Of a DNA stretch of 51,041 bases, positions 14,944 through 24,147 are shown one piece after another (within the stretch, counting starts at the first letter, position 1; each line of letters begins with the position of its first letter). The stretch comes from JBBKWQ01 sp037969115. GTDB taxonomy: Bacteria > Actinomycetota > Acidimicrobiia > Acidimicrobiales > Ilumatobacteraceae. The DNA lies in contig JBBKWQ010000282.1 in assembly GCA_037969115.1 (NCBI GenBank), forward strand, positions 1-51,041, in the 5' to 3' direction. Both the position numbers and the translations under genes were made by a program. The notes beneath the pieces were generated by a model. It was not told the DNA's origin. It searched no databases and saw only the letters and a list, made by a program, of their open reading frames with translations.

Positions 14944-16329
14944 ATGGCCAGGGTGTTCGTGAGTTACCGACGCGCCGACGGCTTGTACGGCGTGGGATGG
15001 TTGGCGGAACGGCTCTGTTCGCTCGACTCGGTCAACGGTGTGCAGACAGCGTTCCATGACGCCGCGTTACGGGCCGGCGATGACTTCCCGAACGCGTTGG
15101 AGGACGAGATCGCCGGCGCCGACCTCGTACTGGCCGTGATCGGGCCCGAATGGCTCGGCGCTCGAAACGGGGAGTCACCGAGGATCACCGACGGGGACGA
15201 TTGGGTGGTCCGAGAGATCGCGATCGCGTTCCAGCAGGGGACGCGGGTGATGCCGATCCTGATGGATGGCGCCGAGCACCCGCTCGCCTCCCAGATGCAT
15301 CCGTCCATCGCCGATCTCGCGAGGTTGCACGCCATCCCGTTCGCCGACGGGCGCGATCTCGACGTGGTGGTCGACCACGTCGAGTCGCATCTCACCGAGA
15401 TCGACCACGAGCGTGCGCGCCGAGCCGGACTCGAGCAGCCGATCGAGGTGCCGAGGCTCGAACACCCGTGGCGTCTCGCCGTCTTGTCGGTGTGCACGGC
15501 AATTGTCGGCGGCGTCCTCGGCTGGCTCGCATCGTGGTACAAGATCTGTCCCGGCGGAACGTCGTCATGTGAGTTCACCAGTGAGCCGGGCGCGGCGATG
15601 TGGTTCAAGATCTCGCTCACCGCCGTCGGGGTCGTCCTGGGATCGTCGGCGGTCGTCGGCACGATGCTCGTGCGACGGCTCACCCGAACGGGAACGGTGA
15701 ACTGGTCGCAGCTGGCGGTGACGACACTCATCGCTGTCGCTGCCACGGTCCTGGCCATTGCGAGCTTCGAGAGCGGGCAATTCTCGTCGCCGTCGAATGC
15801 CGTCACCAACCCCACCCGCAACTGGATCGTGTTCGGTCTGGGCCTTGTGCTGGTGCTGCCGTGGCCGTTGTTGCTGAACGCGCCCGGCACGTCCGAGCCG
15901 ATCGCCCCTCGCCATCATCTCGCCGACCGCATCCGGTACATCGGTTCGGTGTCGGATGCCGAACGCTGGGCCGCACTGATCTTGTCGCTCGTGATCGCGC
16001 TCGGCATCGGCGCCGCGGCGGCCATGACGCACGCGACCAATGAGCTCGACGAGGCGTACTCGTACCGGCCGGTGCTGCTCGTCGCGTTCGCCCTCATCTT
16101 CAGCGCGGCGTTGACGGGATCACATCTCTGGAACCTCGCACGACAGCGCGAATTCATGGCGGAGGTTCGCCATGACCTCGCCGACCTGTCGCCCCGGTAC
16201 CGTCAGAATGCGGAACCCCGCGTCGTCGCAGCCTGGTTGTACGAGGGTGGCTGGGTGTTCCGGGCGCTGCTCGCGCTGCCACTCGTCACGGCGATCGTCG
16301 TCGTGGCCGCCGTCGAGATCGCTACCTGA
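14944..16329 (+). CDS. TIR-domain protein with seven C-terminal membrane helices
   Basis: A 461-residue protein. The TIR domain (about 1-135) opens with ARVFVSYRRADG, has the FHDAALRAGDDF loop, and ends in RVMPILMDGA. Trp87 and Glu91 in DDWVVRE match the WxxxE position that holds the catalytic Glu of TIR NADases, so NAD cleavage is possible. After a linker, seven hydrophobic helices follow (starting near residue 180), ending at the C-terminus. The ATG at 14944 is preceded by CGAGG. TIR-membrane fusions occur in bacterial signalling and as candidate immune effectors. No cyclase, SIR2, STING or ThsA-like partner is adjacent, so the role is open. Confidence 0.85.
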   Translation: MARVFVSYRRADGLYGVGWLAERLCSLDSVNGVQTAFHDAALRAGDDFPNALEDEIAGADLVLAVIGPEWLGARNGESPRITDGDDWVVREIAIAFQQGTRVMPILMDGAEHPLASQMHPSIADLARLHAIPFADGRDLDVVVDHVESHLTEIDHERARRAGLEQPIEVPRLEHPWRLAVLSVCTAIVGGVLGWLASWYKICPGGTSSCEFTSEPGAAMWFKISLTAVGVVLGSSAVVGTMLVRRLTRTGTVNWSQLAVTTLIAVAATVLAIASFESGQFSSPSNAVTNPTRNWIVFGLGLVLVLPWPLLLNAPGTSEPIAPRHHLADRIRYIGSVSDAERWAALILSLVIALGIGAAAAMTHATNELDEAYSYRPVLLVAFALIFSAALTGSHLWNLARQREFMAEVRHDLADLSPRYRQNAEPRVVAAWLYEGGWVFRALLALPLVTAIVVVAAVEIAT

Positions 16330-16354
16330 CACGCCGGCGGTGCTCTCGGAGTCG

Positions 16355-18061
16355 TCACGCACGTTCGACGGCACCGGGACTGCCGGCCGCGACCTCCCAC
16401 GAGCTGACGGTCTCGACCGGTGAAGCCTCGTCGAATTGGTCGGCGACCGCTCGGTACGTGGCCAACCATCGATCGGGCGTGACCTCGCACACCGTGTAGC
16501 CGCGTCGGCTGTCGAACCACTTGATCTGCGGGTTCGCGATGAGCGCGTCAGACACGAGCGCTTCGACCGTGGCCTCGTCGTCGAAGAACGACGACGAGAT
16601 GCTCGAGGCCATGAACTCGGTACCGAGCACCGGCAACGTCGAGTCGAACGGGTCGGCCCGCAGGTCGGCCACGGCGGCCGAGTGGAAGTCGCCGGTGAGC
16701 ACCACCAGGTTGTCTGCCGCCGCCCCGATGGAATCGAGTACGAGCTGCCGCTCGCCGGCGTAGCCGTCCCAGGTGTCGACCACCACGATCGGGGGTTCGG
16801 CGCCGACGACCGCATTGCCGCCGAACATCAACACTTGTTGCGCGATGACGTCCCAGATTGCCGTCGACGATGCGACGCCGTCGATCAACCACTGCCGCTG
16901 GGCCTCACCGAGCATCGTCTGGGCGGCCGAGTCGGCAAGGGTCTCGTCGCGTACCTGGACGACATCGCCGAGGGCTTCGATGAACGGCTCGTTGCTCTGC
17001 TGGTCGGATCGGTACTGCCGCGTGTCGAGCACGTGGAAGCGCAGCAGGTCGCCATGAGCGAACGAGCGGTAGATGTCGTAGTCGGGTCCGTTCGGCGGCT
17101 CGAGTCGAACCGGCATGTGTTCGTACCAGACCTGGTAGGCGGCCGCGCGGCGAGCGAGGAACTTCTCGACGTCGTCACCGTTCTCGCTGCTCGTTGCGGC
17201 GTAGTCATTGTCGACCTCGTGGTCGTCCCACGTGATGATCCAGGGCACGAGCGAGTGTGCCGCCTGCAGGAGCGGATCGGACCGGTAGAGGGCGTAGCGC
17301 TCCCGGTACTGCTCGACGGATTCGCATTCGAAGTCCTGATCGGTCGTACGCCCTCGCGGGTCTGCGTAGCCTCCGGACGCGTACTCGTAGATGTAGTCGC
17401 CGAGGAACACGAACGCGTCGATGTCGCCCTGCTCGACGAGATCTCGGTAGGCGGCGTAGTAGCCCTGCTCCCAGTTCTGACACGACGAGAACGCAAACCG
17501 GAATCGGTCGGGCGTGGTCCCCGGTGCTGCCAATGTGTGGGTGCGCGCGGGGACGGTCTCGAAACCGCCGACGCGGAATCGGTAGTGGTATTCGGTGTTC
17601 GGATCGAGTCCGGTTGCGTCGACGTGCACGGAATGGCCGAGTGCAGCGGGCGCGGTCACCGACCCGAACGCGACGAGGTCGTCGAAACTCTGGTCTGTCG
17701 CCACCTCCCATTCGACCTCGATGTCGACATCGGGGAGGGGATCAGTCGGAAAGAGCCGGGTCCAGAGCACGACGGCATCCGCCACGGGATCACCGGACGA
17801 CACCCCGAGCGTGAACGGATCAGACGTGACCGGTGTAGTGGGGACGCTCGTCGTCGACGCGGTCGTGGTCGTCGTTGGCACAACAGTCGTCCCGGGCGTC
17901 GACTCCGGAGCCGGTGTCGTCGCCGTTCCGGACGCGCCAGTGGTGTTGGGGGACGACGTCGACGCGTCCTGGCCGCCGTCGGTGCACGCGGCGAGTGCAG
18001 CTGCGATCGTGCCTGCCAGGAACCCGCGTCGTGTGAGGCGCACCCGTTGCTCGCCGGTCAC
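16355..18061 (-). CDS. PhoD-family alkaline phosphatase/phosphodiesterase, Tat lipoprotein
   Basis: A 568-residue secreted protein with a GTG start. The signal has twin Arg 11-12 in LTRRGFLAG and a lipobox LAAC with Cys26, so it is a Tat substrate anchored as a lipoprotein. A Thr/Ser/Pro linker reaches about residue 80. An Ig-like PhoD N-domain (GVSSGDPVADAVVLWTRL) is followed by the metallophosphatase core: SSCQNWEQGYY, FVFLGDYIYEY, IITWDDHEVDNDYA and VVLTGDFHSAAVAD. The family hydrolyses phosphodiesters such as teichoic acid or phospholipid headgroups, using Fe/Ca. It probably scavenges phosphate at the cell surface. No Pho regulator is adjacent. Confidence 0.95.
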   Translation of the reverse strand: MTGEQRVRLTRRGFLAGTIAAALAACTDGGQDASTSSPNTTGASGTATTPAPESTPGTTVVPTTTTTASTTSVPTTPVTSDPFTLGVSSGDPVADAVVLWTRLFPTDPLPDVDIEVEWEVATDQSFDDLVAFGSVTAPAALGHSVHVDATGLDPNTEYHYRFRVGGFETVPARTHTLAAPGTTPDRFRFAFSSCQNWEQGYYAAYRDLVEQGDIDAFVFLGDYIYEYASGGYADPRGRTTDQDFECESVEQYRERYALYRSDPLLQAAHSLVPWIITWDDHEVDNDYAATSSENGDDVEKFLARRAAAYQVWYEHMPVRLEPPNGPDYDIYRSFAHGDLLRFHVLDTRQYRSDQQSNEPFIEALGDVVQVRDETLADSAAQTMLGEAQRQWLIDGVASSTAIWDVIAQQVLMFGGNAVVGAEPPIVVVDTWDGYAGERQLVLDSIGAAADNLVVLTGDFHSAAVADLRADPFDSTLPVLGTEFMASSISSSFFDDEATVEALVSDALIANPQIKWFDSRRGYTVCEVTPDRWLATYRAVADQFDEASPVETVSSWEVAAGSPGAVERA

Positions 18062-18089
18062 GACCGTCCCACCCGACGGCTGATGCTCG

Positions 18090-19265
18090 TCACTTTGCAG
18101 CTCGGAGTTGGTCGTAGGCGGCGCTCATCTTGTCGCCGTACTCCTGAAATCTTCCGCGTCCGTTGTAGCCGGTTGCGAACGCGTACCAGTCCTTGTCCTG
18201 GATCGCCGTGATCAGCTTGTTTCCGGGACTCGTGGCGACGAAGTCGAAGAACCCGATGATCTGAGGGCCGACGCCCGCGGAGAATGAGTCGAGCATGGCT
18301 CTCGGCGACTTGAAACCGATCCGGCGGTAGTTGAATCCCATGATCTGCGCGAGCCCGATGCTCGTCGACATGATGGCAGCGCTCTCGTCGAGGCTTGCCG
18401 CAAATCGGTGAACCTCCCATTCACCGGGTTGTCCGGCCTTGTGGCACAACTGCCACGGGTCGCTGGTCGCTCTGCGCCACTGGTGACCCTGCCAGCGCTT
18501 CGACGTGTCGTATGTGAAGTGGTTGGCGAAGACGTCTGGCTGGGCGGCACCGAAGCGGTCGAAGAAGATGTGATTCTCGAATCGGATCACGGGGCCGGAC
18601 GACGTGATTCCCGTGCCGCCGGATTCGATCGCGAGCACTGCGGCGGCGGCGTCTTCATCGATGCCCAGTTCGCGGGAGAGGACCGTGAGCACGCCACCGA
18701 AACGGTTCCATGCGCGGATCACGCCCACGTTTCGACCCGCCGCTCTGCTTGCCGGTTTCAACTCGACGTTCGCGATGTCGACCCGGTCCTTGAGGAATCC
18801 TGTGCCCTTCTTCGGTGGTTTGGGCTTCGGAACGGCGACGATGCCTTTGCGGAGCGCCGCGCTCCAGGTCGCCGACGAGACGACTCCGTCGACCTTCAGT
18901 CCGTTCGCCTTCTGGAACTGCTTCGTTGCGCGCTCGGTGCCGGGCCCGAACCACCCGTCGATGCCGTTGGGGTCGAATCCCTTGCTGATGAGCAGTCGTT
19001 GCCACGTCTCGACATCGGCACCCCTGCTCCCGCGCCTCAACGTCTGCGGCTTCTCCGTTGCTGCGTCGGCTGCTGACCATGTCTTGGGCCCGACGATCGC
19101 ATCGGGCAGCAAGTCGTGGGCGCGTTGGAACTCGCGCGTGGCTCTCGCGGTGCCGGGCCCGAACCACCCGTCGATGCCATTCGGGTCGAATCCCTGGCTG
19201 GTCAGGATCGTCTGCCACTTCTCGACAACCGCACCTCGGTCGCCCGTCCTGATCGTTTTCGGCAT
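18090..19265 (-). CDS. peptidoglycan-binding N-acetylmuramidase (two PG_binding_1 repeats)
   Basis: A 391-residue protein. Two tandem peptidoglycan-binding repeats lie at about 3-65 and 75-137, each with GFDPNGIDGWFGPGT. A Pro/Lys linker leads to an N-acetylmuramidase domain (about 165-390; AVLAIESGGTG with the catalytic Glu, RFENHIFFDRFG, SIGLAQIMGFN). It would cut the MurNAc-GlcNAc bond. No signal peptide is visible: the protein starts MPKTIRTGDRG. It resembles phage-type endolysins or enzymes released by lysis or a holin-like route. ATG 19265 has AAGGGGG 6 nt upstream. No other phage gene is near. Confidence 0.9.
   Translation of the reverse strand: MPKTIRTGDRGAVVEKWQTILTSQGFDPNGIDGWFGPGTARATREFQRAHDLLPDAIVGPKTWSAADAATEKPQTLRRGSRGADVETWQRLLISKGFDPNGIDGWFGPGTERATKQFQKANGLKVDGVVSSATWSAALRKGIVAVPKPKPPKKGTGFLKDRVDIANVELKPASRAAGRNVGVIRAWNRFGGVLTVLSRELGIDEDAAAAVLAIESGGTGITSSGPVIRFENHIFFDRFGAAQPDVFANHFTYDTSKRWQGHQWRRATSDPWQLCHKAGQPGEWEVHRFAASLDESAAIMSTSIGLAQIMGFNYRRIGFKSPRAMLDSFSAGVGPQIIGFFDFVATSPGNKLITAIQDKDWYAFATGYNGRGRFQEYGDKMSAAYDQLRAAK
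18936..18982 (-). repeat. internal 47-bp DNA repeat, copy A (muramidase gene)
   Basis: This is nearly identical to 19149-19195, with two mismatches over 47 bp. Both encode the FDPNGIDGWFGPGT core of the peptidoglycan-binding repeats. Nucleotide identity this high suggests a recent duplication or gene conversion. Confidence 0.8.
19149..19195 (-). repeat. internal 47-bp DNA repeat, copy B (muramidase gene)
   Basis: Partner of 18936-18982, at an offset of 213 bp (71 codons), which is the period of the protein repeat. Confidence 0.8.
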
Positions 19266-19289
19266 CGTGGCCCCCTTCGCGTCGCGCCG

Positions 19290-19319
19290 ACTCTAGGGGA
19301 AGGCGGGATGACTCGTCAT
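19290..19319 (-). promoter_or_regulatory. candidate promoter of the muramidase gene
   Basis: On the minus strand ATGACG (19319-19314), an 18-nt spacer and TAGAGT (19295-19290) precede the ATG at 19265. The resulting leader of about 18 nt holds the AAGGGGG ribosome-binding site. Confidence 0.35.
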
Positions 19320-19338
19320 CCGCCGTCCTTCGGCGTGC

Positions 19339-19352
19339 TGCACTACGGTGCA
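19339..19352. repeat. TGCAC-TACG-GTGCA palindrome overlapping a -10-like box
   Basis: A perfect 5-bp inverted repeat with a 4-nt centre. TACGGT (19344-19349) inside it could be a -10 element for the DUF4760 gene. The element is short, so it is a weak operator candidate. Confidence 0.3.
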
Positions 19353-19428
19353 AGTCGGGTGAACCTTCGATGCCACAGAGGCGTCGTTGCCCGCAGCGTC
19401 GGTTCGAATGGGGTGTTCAGGGATGTCG

Positions 19429-19978
19429 ATGGCAATTGCCAACTTTGCGGCGCTGTTGTTCGCGACGGGTGTCGCCTTCTGGCAGTTGACGCTGTTGCGG
19501 CGTCAGCAGGGCGCCGAGACCCTGCGGCTTCGCCGTGGCCGAGCACTCGAGTACTCGATCGCTCGTGCACCGCATCTGCGCGAATTGCGAGACAAGATCG
19601 ACTGCGTCTTCCTGCCCGAGAAGTACCAGGGCACGGCCGTTCCGCTCGATGAGCTGAAGAAGGCGTTCGCTGATGACGAGAGTGTGAAGACCAGCCTGAT
19701 CTCGCTGCTGGCGCATTGGGAGAATCTGGCCCTGACGGTGGCAGCGGGAGTCACGGATGAAGACATGGCCTTCGAGATGGTGGCGAGCACGCTGGTCGCC
19801 TACGTCGAGCGGTTCAAGGAATTCATCGACGATCGCCGCCAACCGCAGGGTCGACGACGCAACGACCGCATCTACGCATACCTGCTCGGCCTGGCCGGCA
19901 GGTGGAGCGAGCCGCTCCGAGCCGGTGTGCCCGACGCCCGGTTCGAGTTCCCGCCGCAGCCGGAGTTCCGGTCGGTCG

Positions 19979-19986
<8 letters not shown>
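19429..19986 (+). CDS. DUF4760-like membrane-anchored protein
   Basis: A 185-residue protein. The ATG at 19429 is preferred over 19423 because AGGG lies 6 nt upstream. One N-terminal membrane helix (MAIANFAALLFATGVAFWQLTLL) is followed by a helical cytoplasmic domain. That domain has YSIARAPHLRELRDKIDCVF and SLLAHWENLALTVAAGVTDEDMAFEMV, matching DUF4760-like proteins. The function of the family is unknown. The gene ends convergently inside the next minus-strand gene: the last 8 bp overlap. Confidence 0.78.
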
Positions 19987-21160
<1,174 letters not shown>

Positions 21161-21162
21161 CT

Positions 21163-21654
21163 TCATACCTCCAGTTCTCGGGCGAGCGCAGCGCGCGCCC
21201 TGGTCAGATCGCTTCGGACGGTGCCCTCTGGCACGTCGAGGATGGTGGCCACCTCGGCCGTCGTGTTGTCGCCGGCGTAGTACAGGGTGACGGCGAGGCG
21301 TGGACGTTCGGGGAGGTTGCGGACGGCCGACCAGAATGCGATCACGTCCGCGGACGGTTCGGGGGTCGTGGCGTGCTCGCGACTCTGCAATGAGAGGAAT
21401 CGAGCTTCGGTTCGCCTCCTGCGCCACCGACTGCGACAGAGGTTGACGAGCACACGATGGCACCAACCGCCGGGCCGTTCGAGCTGCCCGACGCGATTCC
21501 AGTTCATCAGTGCCTTGACCATTGCGTCGTGAACGAGGTCTTCGCCGTCGTAGCCGGAGAGCGCCGTCGCGACAGCGACGAGTCCTGGGTACTCGCGCCG
21601 ATAGAGGTCCTCGAACGTCGATTCGAGCGGTGCAACGAAGGCAGGTTCCGGCAT
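21163..21654 (-). CDS. SigE-family ECF RNA polymerase sigma factor
   Basis: A 163-residue sigma factor. Region 2 reads FEDLYRREYPGLVAVATALSGYDGEDLVHDAMVKALMNW; region 4 reads LPERPRLAVTLYYAGDNTTAEVATILDVPEGTVRSDLTRARAAL. Spacing and length match the actinobacterial SigE-like ECF group. The ATG at 21654 is chosen from the domain boundary; Met codons at 21690 and 21699 would only add an unconserved tail, and none has a good Shine-Dalgarno sequence. The stop runs into the next gene through ATGA, pairing it with the membrane protein downstream. Confidence 0.9.
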   Translation of the reverse strand: MPEPAFVAPLESTFEDLYRREYPGLVAVATALSGYDGEDLVHDAMVKALMNWNRVGQLERPGGWCHRVLVNLCRSRWRRRRTEARFLSLQSREHATTPEPSADVIAFWSAVRNLPERPRLAVTLYYAGDNTTAEVATILDVPEGTVRSDLTRARAALARELEV

Positions 21655-21811
21655 AGTCGCCGTTCTCGTGGCGGCTGGGGAAAGATACATGGTGCTCATC
21701 ACCGACACACACGCACGAGGTCCCGTTTCCGCTGCAAACGTTTTCGCTTTCGCTCGTGCGATGTCGACGTGGCCGCACCGGCTGAGGGCGGACCCCTTCA
21801 GGGGCAATCAT

Positions 21812-21832
21812 CCACGACCCACGACCCACGAC
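21812..21832. repeat. three tandem CCACGAC heptamers in a divergent intergenic region
   Basis: The region 21655-21894 separates the divergent sigma and DUF222-HNH genes and holds this short direct repeat, plus a CCCC-TTCA-GGGG inverted repeat just to its left. Regulatory use is possible but unsupported. No gene is seen in the 240 bp. Confidence 0.5.
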
Positions 21833-21878
21833 GTGCGGGATCGCGGCTGGTGATCGCATCTTCACTGTCACACCCTTG

Positions 21879-21894
21879 TCGTACACTTGTTCGT
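21879..21894. promoter_or_regulatory. LexA/SOS-box-like operator overlapping -10 of the DUF222-HNH gene
   Basis: TCGTACACTTGTTCGT matches 13 of 16 positions of the actinobacterial SOS box TCGAACACATGTTCGA as I recall it. It includes a -10-like TACACT (21882-21887) and abuts the ATG at 21895. The right half-site GTTCG is intact; the left has GTAC for GAAC. Several mycobacterial DUF222/13E12-repeat HNH genes are known LexA targets, which supports the call. Confidence 0.4.
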
Positions 21895-23118
21895 ATGGAT
21901 GTAGCGGTCGTGGCTCAGCGGATGCAGCGCATCGCCGAGGTGTGCGCCGACGATGCGGTCGATGTCGCCGCGATCGAGTCGGCACTGGTGGCGGTCCGTC
22001 AAGTCACGTCCTGGGCCGATGCGAAGCACGCCACGCTCGTCGCCCGGCTGGACGCGAAGGTCAGTTTCCCGGAGGCAACCATTGCGGCGTCGCCGAAGTG
22101 CTCGCTCGGTGCGGCGTCGAAGACGAAGGAACGAGCCGCCACGTTGACTGCGACACCGCAGCTGGCCGATGCGCCGGCCGAGGGGGCGGTCACGGCAGCC
22201 CACATCGATGCGGTCACTCGTGGATCCAAGCAGTTGAACGATGAACAACGCGACGAACTCCTCGATCGTGTCAACGCGCTGGTCGATGTTGCGGCAGCGG
22301 CCACCGTCGACGAGTTCGCCAAACGGATTCGGTCGGAGCTTCGCGACATTCAGGCCGACGACGGTGTCGACCGGCTGGAGCGACAGCGTCGCAGCACGCG
22401 GCTCAACATGTGGACCGACGCTGAAAGCATGTGGAACCTGCGCGGCCGATTCGACCCGATCAGCGGAGTCAAGCTGGCTGCTCGGATCGATGCGACGATC
22501 GAGGCGCTCTTCGCCGAAGCGGTTCCCGACGGTTGTCCGAACGACCCGGTCGAGAAGCAGAAGTTCCTCGCGGCGCACGCGCTGGCCCGTCTGATCCAGC
22601 AGCGAGGAACGGGTGACAATATTGGGCGGTCGTCACGACCTGAGTTCGTCGTGGTGATCGACGCCGACGCAAAAGGTCAGCCGGGCCCGTTGGCCGACTG
22701 GCCGATCCCGGTCGAGATTCCGGCGCGAATACTCGCAGAGATGTCCGACGATGCCGAGGTGCATGGCGTGGTGGTTCGCAACGGTGTCGTGCTGCACGCT
22801 CCCGGCGAGTTGAACCTCGGCCGCACCACTCGTCTCGCCAATCGAGCTCAGCGGCGGGCGCTTCGGGCGCTCTACCACGGGTGCGCCGTTCCGGGGTGTT
22901 CCGTCAAGTTCGATCGGTTCAAGTTGCACCACATCGTCTGGTGGCGTCACCTCGGCCGTACCGATCTTCACAATCTGATCCCGTTGTGCAGCAGACACCA
23001 CACCAAGGTGCATCACGACGGGTGGGTGATCGAGCTCGGTTCCAACCGGGAACTCACGCTGCGCTTCCCTGATGGCACGATTCGAAACACCGGCCCGCCC
23101 TGCCGCCGCGCCGCCTGA
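21895..23118 (+). CDS. DUF222 domain-containing HNH endonuclease (13E12-repeat type)
   Basis: A 407-residue protein. A helical DUF222 domain (about 1-300) is followed by a C-terminal HNH nuclease: CAVPGCSVKFDRFKLHHIVWWRHLGRTDLHNLIPLCSRHHTKVH, with the Cys pair, HH, N and final H in place. This matches the abundant 13E12-type proteins of actinobacteria, predicted DNA nucleases often tied to DNA damage or mobile repeats. The ATG at 21895 fits a leaderless transcript: TACACT lies 7 nt upstream and there is no Shine-Dalgarno sequence. It is a single-copy gene here and intact, with no flanking repeats. Confidence 0.92.
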   Translation: MDVAVVAQRMQRIAEVCADDAVDVAAIESALVAVRQVTSWADAKHATLVARLDAKVSFPEATIAASPKCSLGAASKTKERAATLTATPQLADAPAEGAVTAAHIDAVTRGSKQLNDEQRDELLDRVNALVDVAAAATVDEFAKRIRSELRDIQADDGVDRLERQRRSTRLNMWTDAESMWNLRGRFDPISGVKLAARIDATIEALFAEAVPDGCPNDPVEKQKFLAAHALARLIQQRGTGDNIGRSSRPEFVVVIDADAKGQPGPLADWPIPVEIPARILAEMSDDAEVHGVVVRNGVVLHAPGELNLGRTTRLANRAQRRALRALYHGCAVPGCSVKFDRFKLHHIVWWRHLGRTDLHNLIPLCSRHHTKVHHDGWVIELGSNRELTLRFPDGTIRNTGPPCRRAA

Positions 23119-23319
23119 GGTGGCGACTACACGACATCGCGTCCTTCGACAGCGATGAGCCGACCATGCCGGGTTCACCCAAGTCAGTGTGCCGACCAAA
23201 CAAGACGTGTGATGCGCATCGACCTCTGAGCGTCGCGCTCCCGTCGTGCTCCCGTCGCGCCCGCCGTGCCCGTCGATCATCGTGACGTGGCCGACAAGCG
23301 GATTCGCTCAGAGCGGACA

Positions 23320-23325
23320 TACGTT
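23320..23325 (+). promoter_or_regulatory. candidate -10 element for the badH-like gene
   Basis: TACGTT (23320-23325) lies 54 nt before the ATG at 23380. A clear -35 was not found. The rest of 23119-23319 holds nothing I recognise. Confidence 0.25.
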
Positions 23326-23379
23326 GTGTGTCGAGCGCCGTCACTGGCGATGGGCTCAGGTACGAAGGGGATGTGTGGC

Positions 23380-24147
23380 ATGGGTCGATTCGAGGGTCGG
23401 ACCGTCGTGGTGACGGGTGGCGGTGGGGGAATCGGCAGCGCCGTCTGTGCAGGCTTCGCTGCGGAAGGCGCCTCGGTCGCAGTGCTCGATCGCGCGGGCG
23501 ACGCCGCCGTGGCAACGGCCACCACGATCACCGACGAAGGCGGCCGCGCTGTCTCGGTCGAGTGCGACATCAGCGAGCGCGCCTCCGTCGACGGCGCGGT
23601 CGAACAGGTGACCACGGAGCTCGGCCCGATCGATGTGCTGGTCAACAACGCCGGTTGGGATCTTTTCGTTCCGTTCCTGCAGACCGAACCCGAAGACTGG
23701 TCGCGCCTGATCGACATCAATCTCGTGGGTGCGCTCCACATGCATCACGCTGTCCTCCCCGGCATGGTCGAGCGCGCGGTCGGCCGCGTCGTCACCGTTG
23801 CCTCCGACGCAGCTCGGGTCGGATCCTCCGGTGAGGCCGTCTACGCGGCGTGCAAGGCGGGCCTCGTCGCATTCTCCAAGACGCTCGCGCGCGAGCACTC
23901 GCGCCATGGCCTCACATTCAACGTGGTCTGTCCCGGCCCGACCGACACGGCGCTCCTGGCGACGGTGACGGATGCAGCAGCAAATCCCGAGAAGCTGCGC
24001 GAGGCGTTCAGGAGGTCGATTCCGATGGGGCGGCTCGGCCAGCCCGACGATCTGGTCGGGGCGATCCTGTTCTTCGCGAGCGATGAGGCTTCGTTCGTGA
24101 CGGGCCAGGTGTTGAGTGTGTCCGGCGGCCTCACGATGGCCGGCTGA
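23380..24147 (+). CDS. badH: SDR dehydrogenase, BadH-like (2-hydroxycyclohexanecarboxyl-CoA dehydrogenase)
   Basis: A 255-residue classical SDR. The ATG at 23380 is chosen over 23371 because AAGGGG is 9 nt upstream. The cofactor motif is TGGGGGIG and NNAG is intact (VNNAGWD). The catalytic Ser lies in VASDAARVGSSGEA and the YAACK motif follows. Blocks such as LHMHHAVLPGMVERAVGRVV, ASDAARVGSSGEAVYAACK and VVCPGPTDTALLA match BadH of the cyclohexanecarboxylate / anaerobic benzoate pathway as I know it. BadH oxidises 2-hydroxycyclohexane-1-carboxyl-CoA with NAD. No other ring-cleavage gene is near, so the physiological substrate may differ. Confidence 0.85.
   Translation: MGRFEGRTVVVTGGGGGIGSAVCAGFAAEGASVAVLDRAGDAAVATATTITDEGGRAVSVECDISERASVDGAVEQVTTELGPIDVLVNNAGWDLFVPFLQTEPEDWSRLIDINLVGALHMHHAVLPGMVERAVGRVVTVASDAARVGSSGEAVYAACKAGLVAFSKTLAREHSRHGLTFNVVCPGPTDTALLATVTDAAANPEKLREAFRRSIPMGRLGQPDDLVGAILFFASDEASFVTGQVLSVSGGLTMAG

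Noticed and set aside
14944..16329. TIR gene as part of a complete known defence system (Thoeris, TIR-CBASS)
   Set aside because: No SIR2, ThsA-like, cyclic-nucleotide synthase or other effector gene is adjacent; neighbours are an SDR and a PhoD phosphatase.
21793..21804. CCCC-TTCA-GGGG inverted repeat between the divergent sigma and HNH genes as a regulatory hairpin
   Set aside because: Only four base pairs, and frequent by chance in GC-rich DNA.
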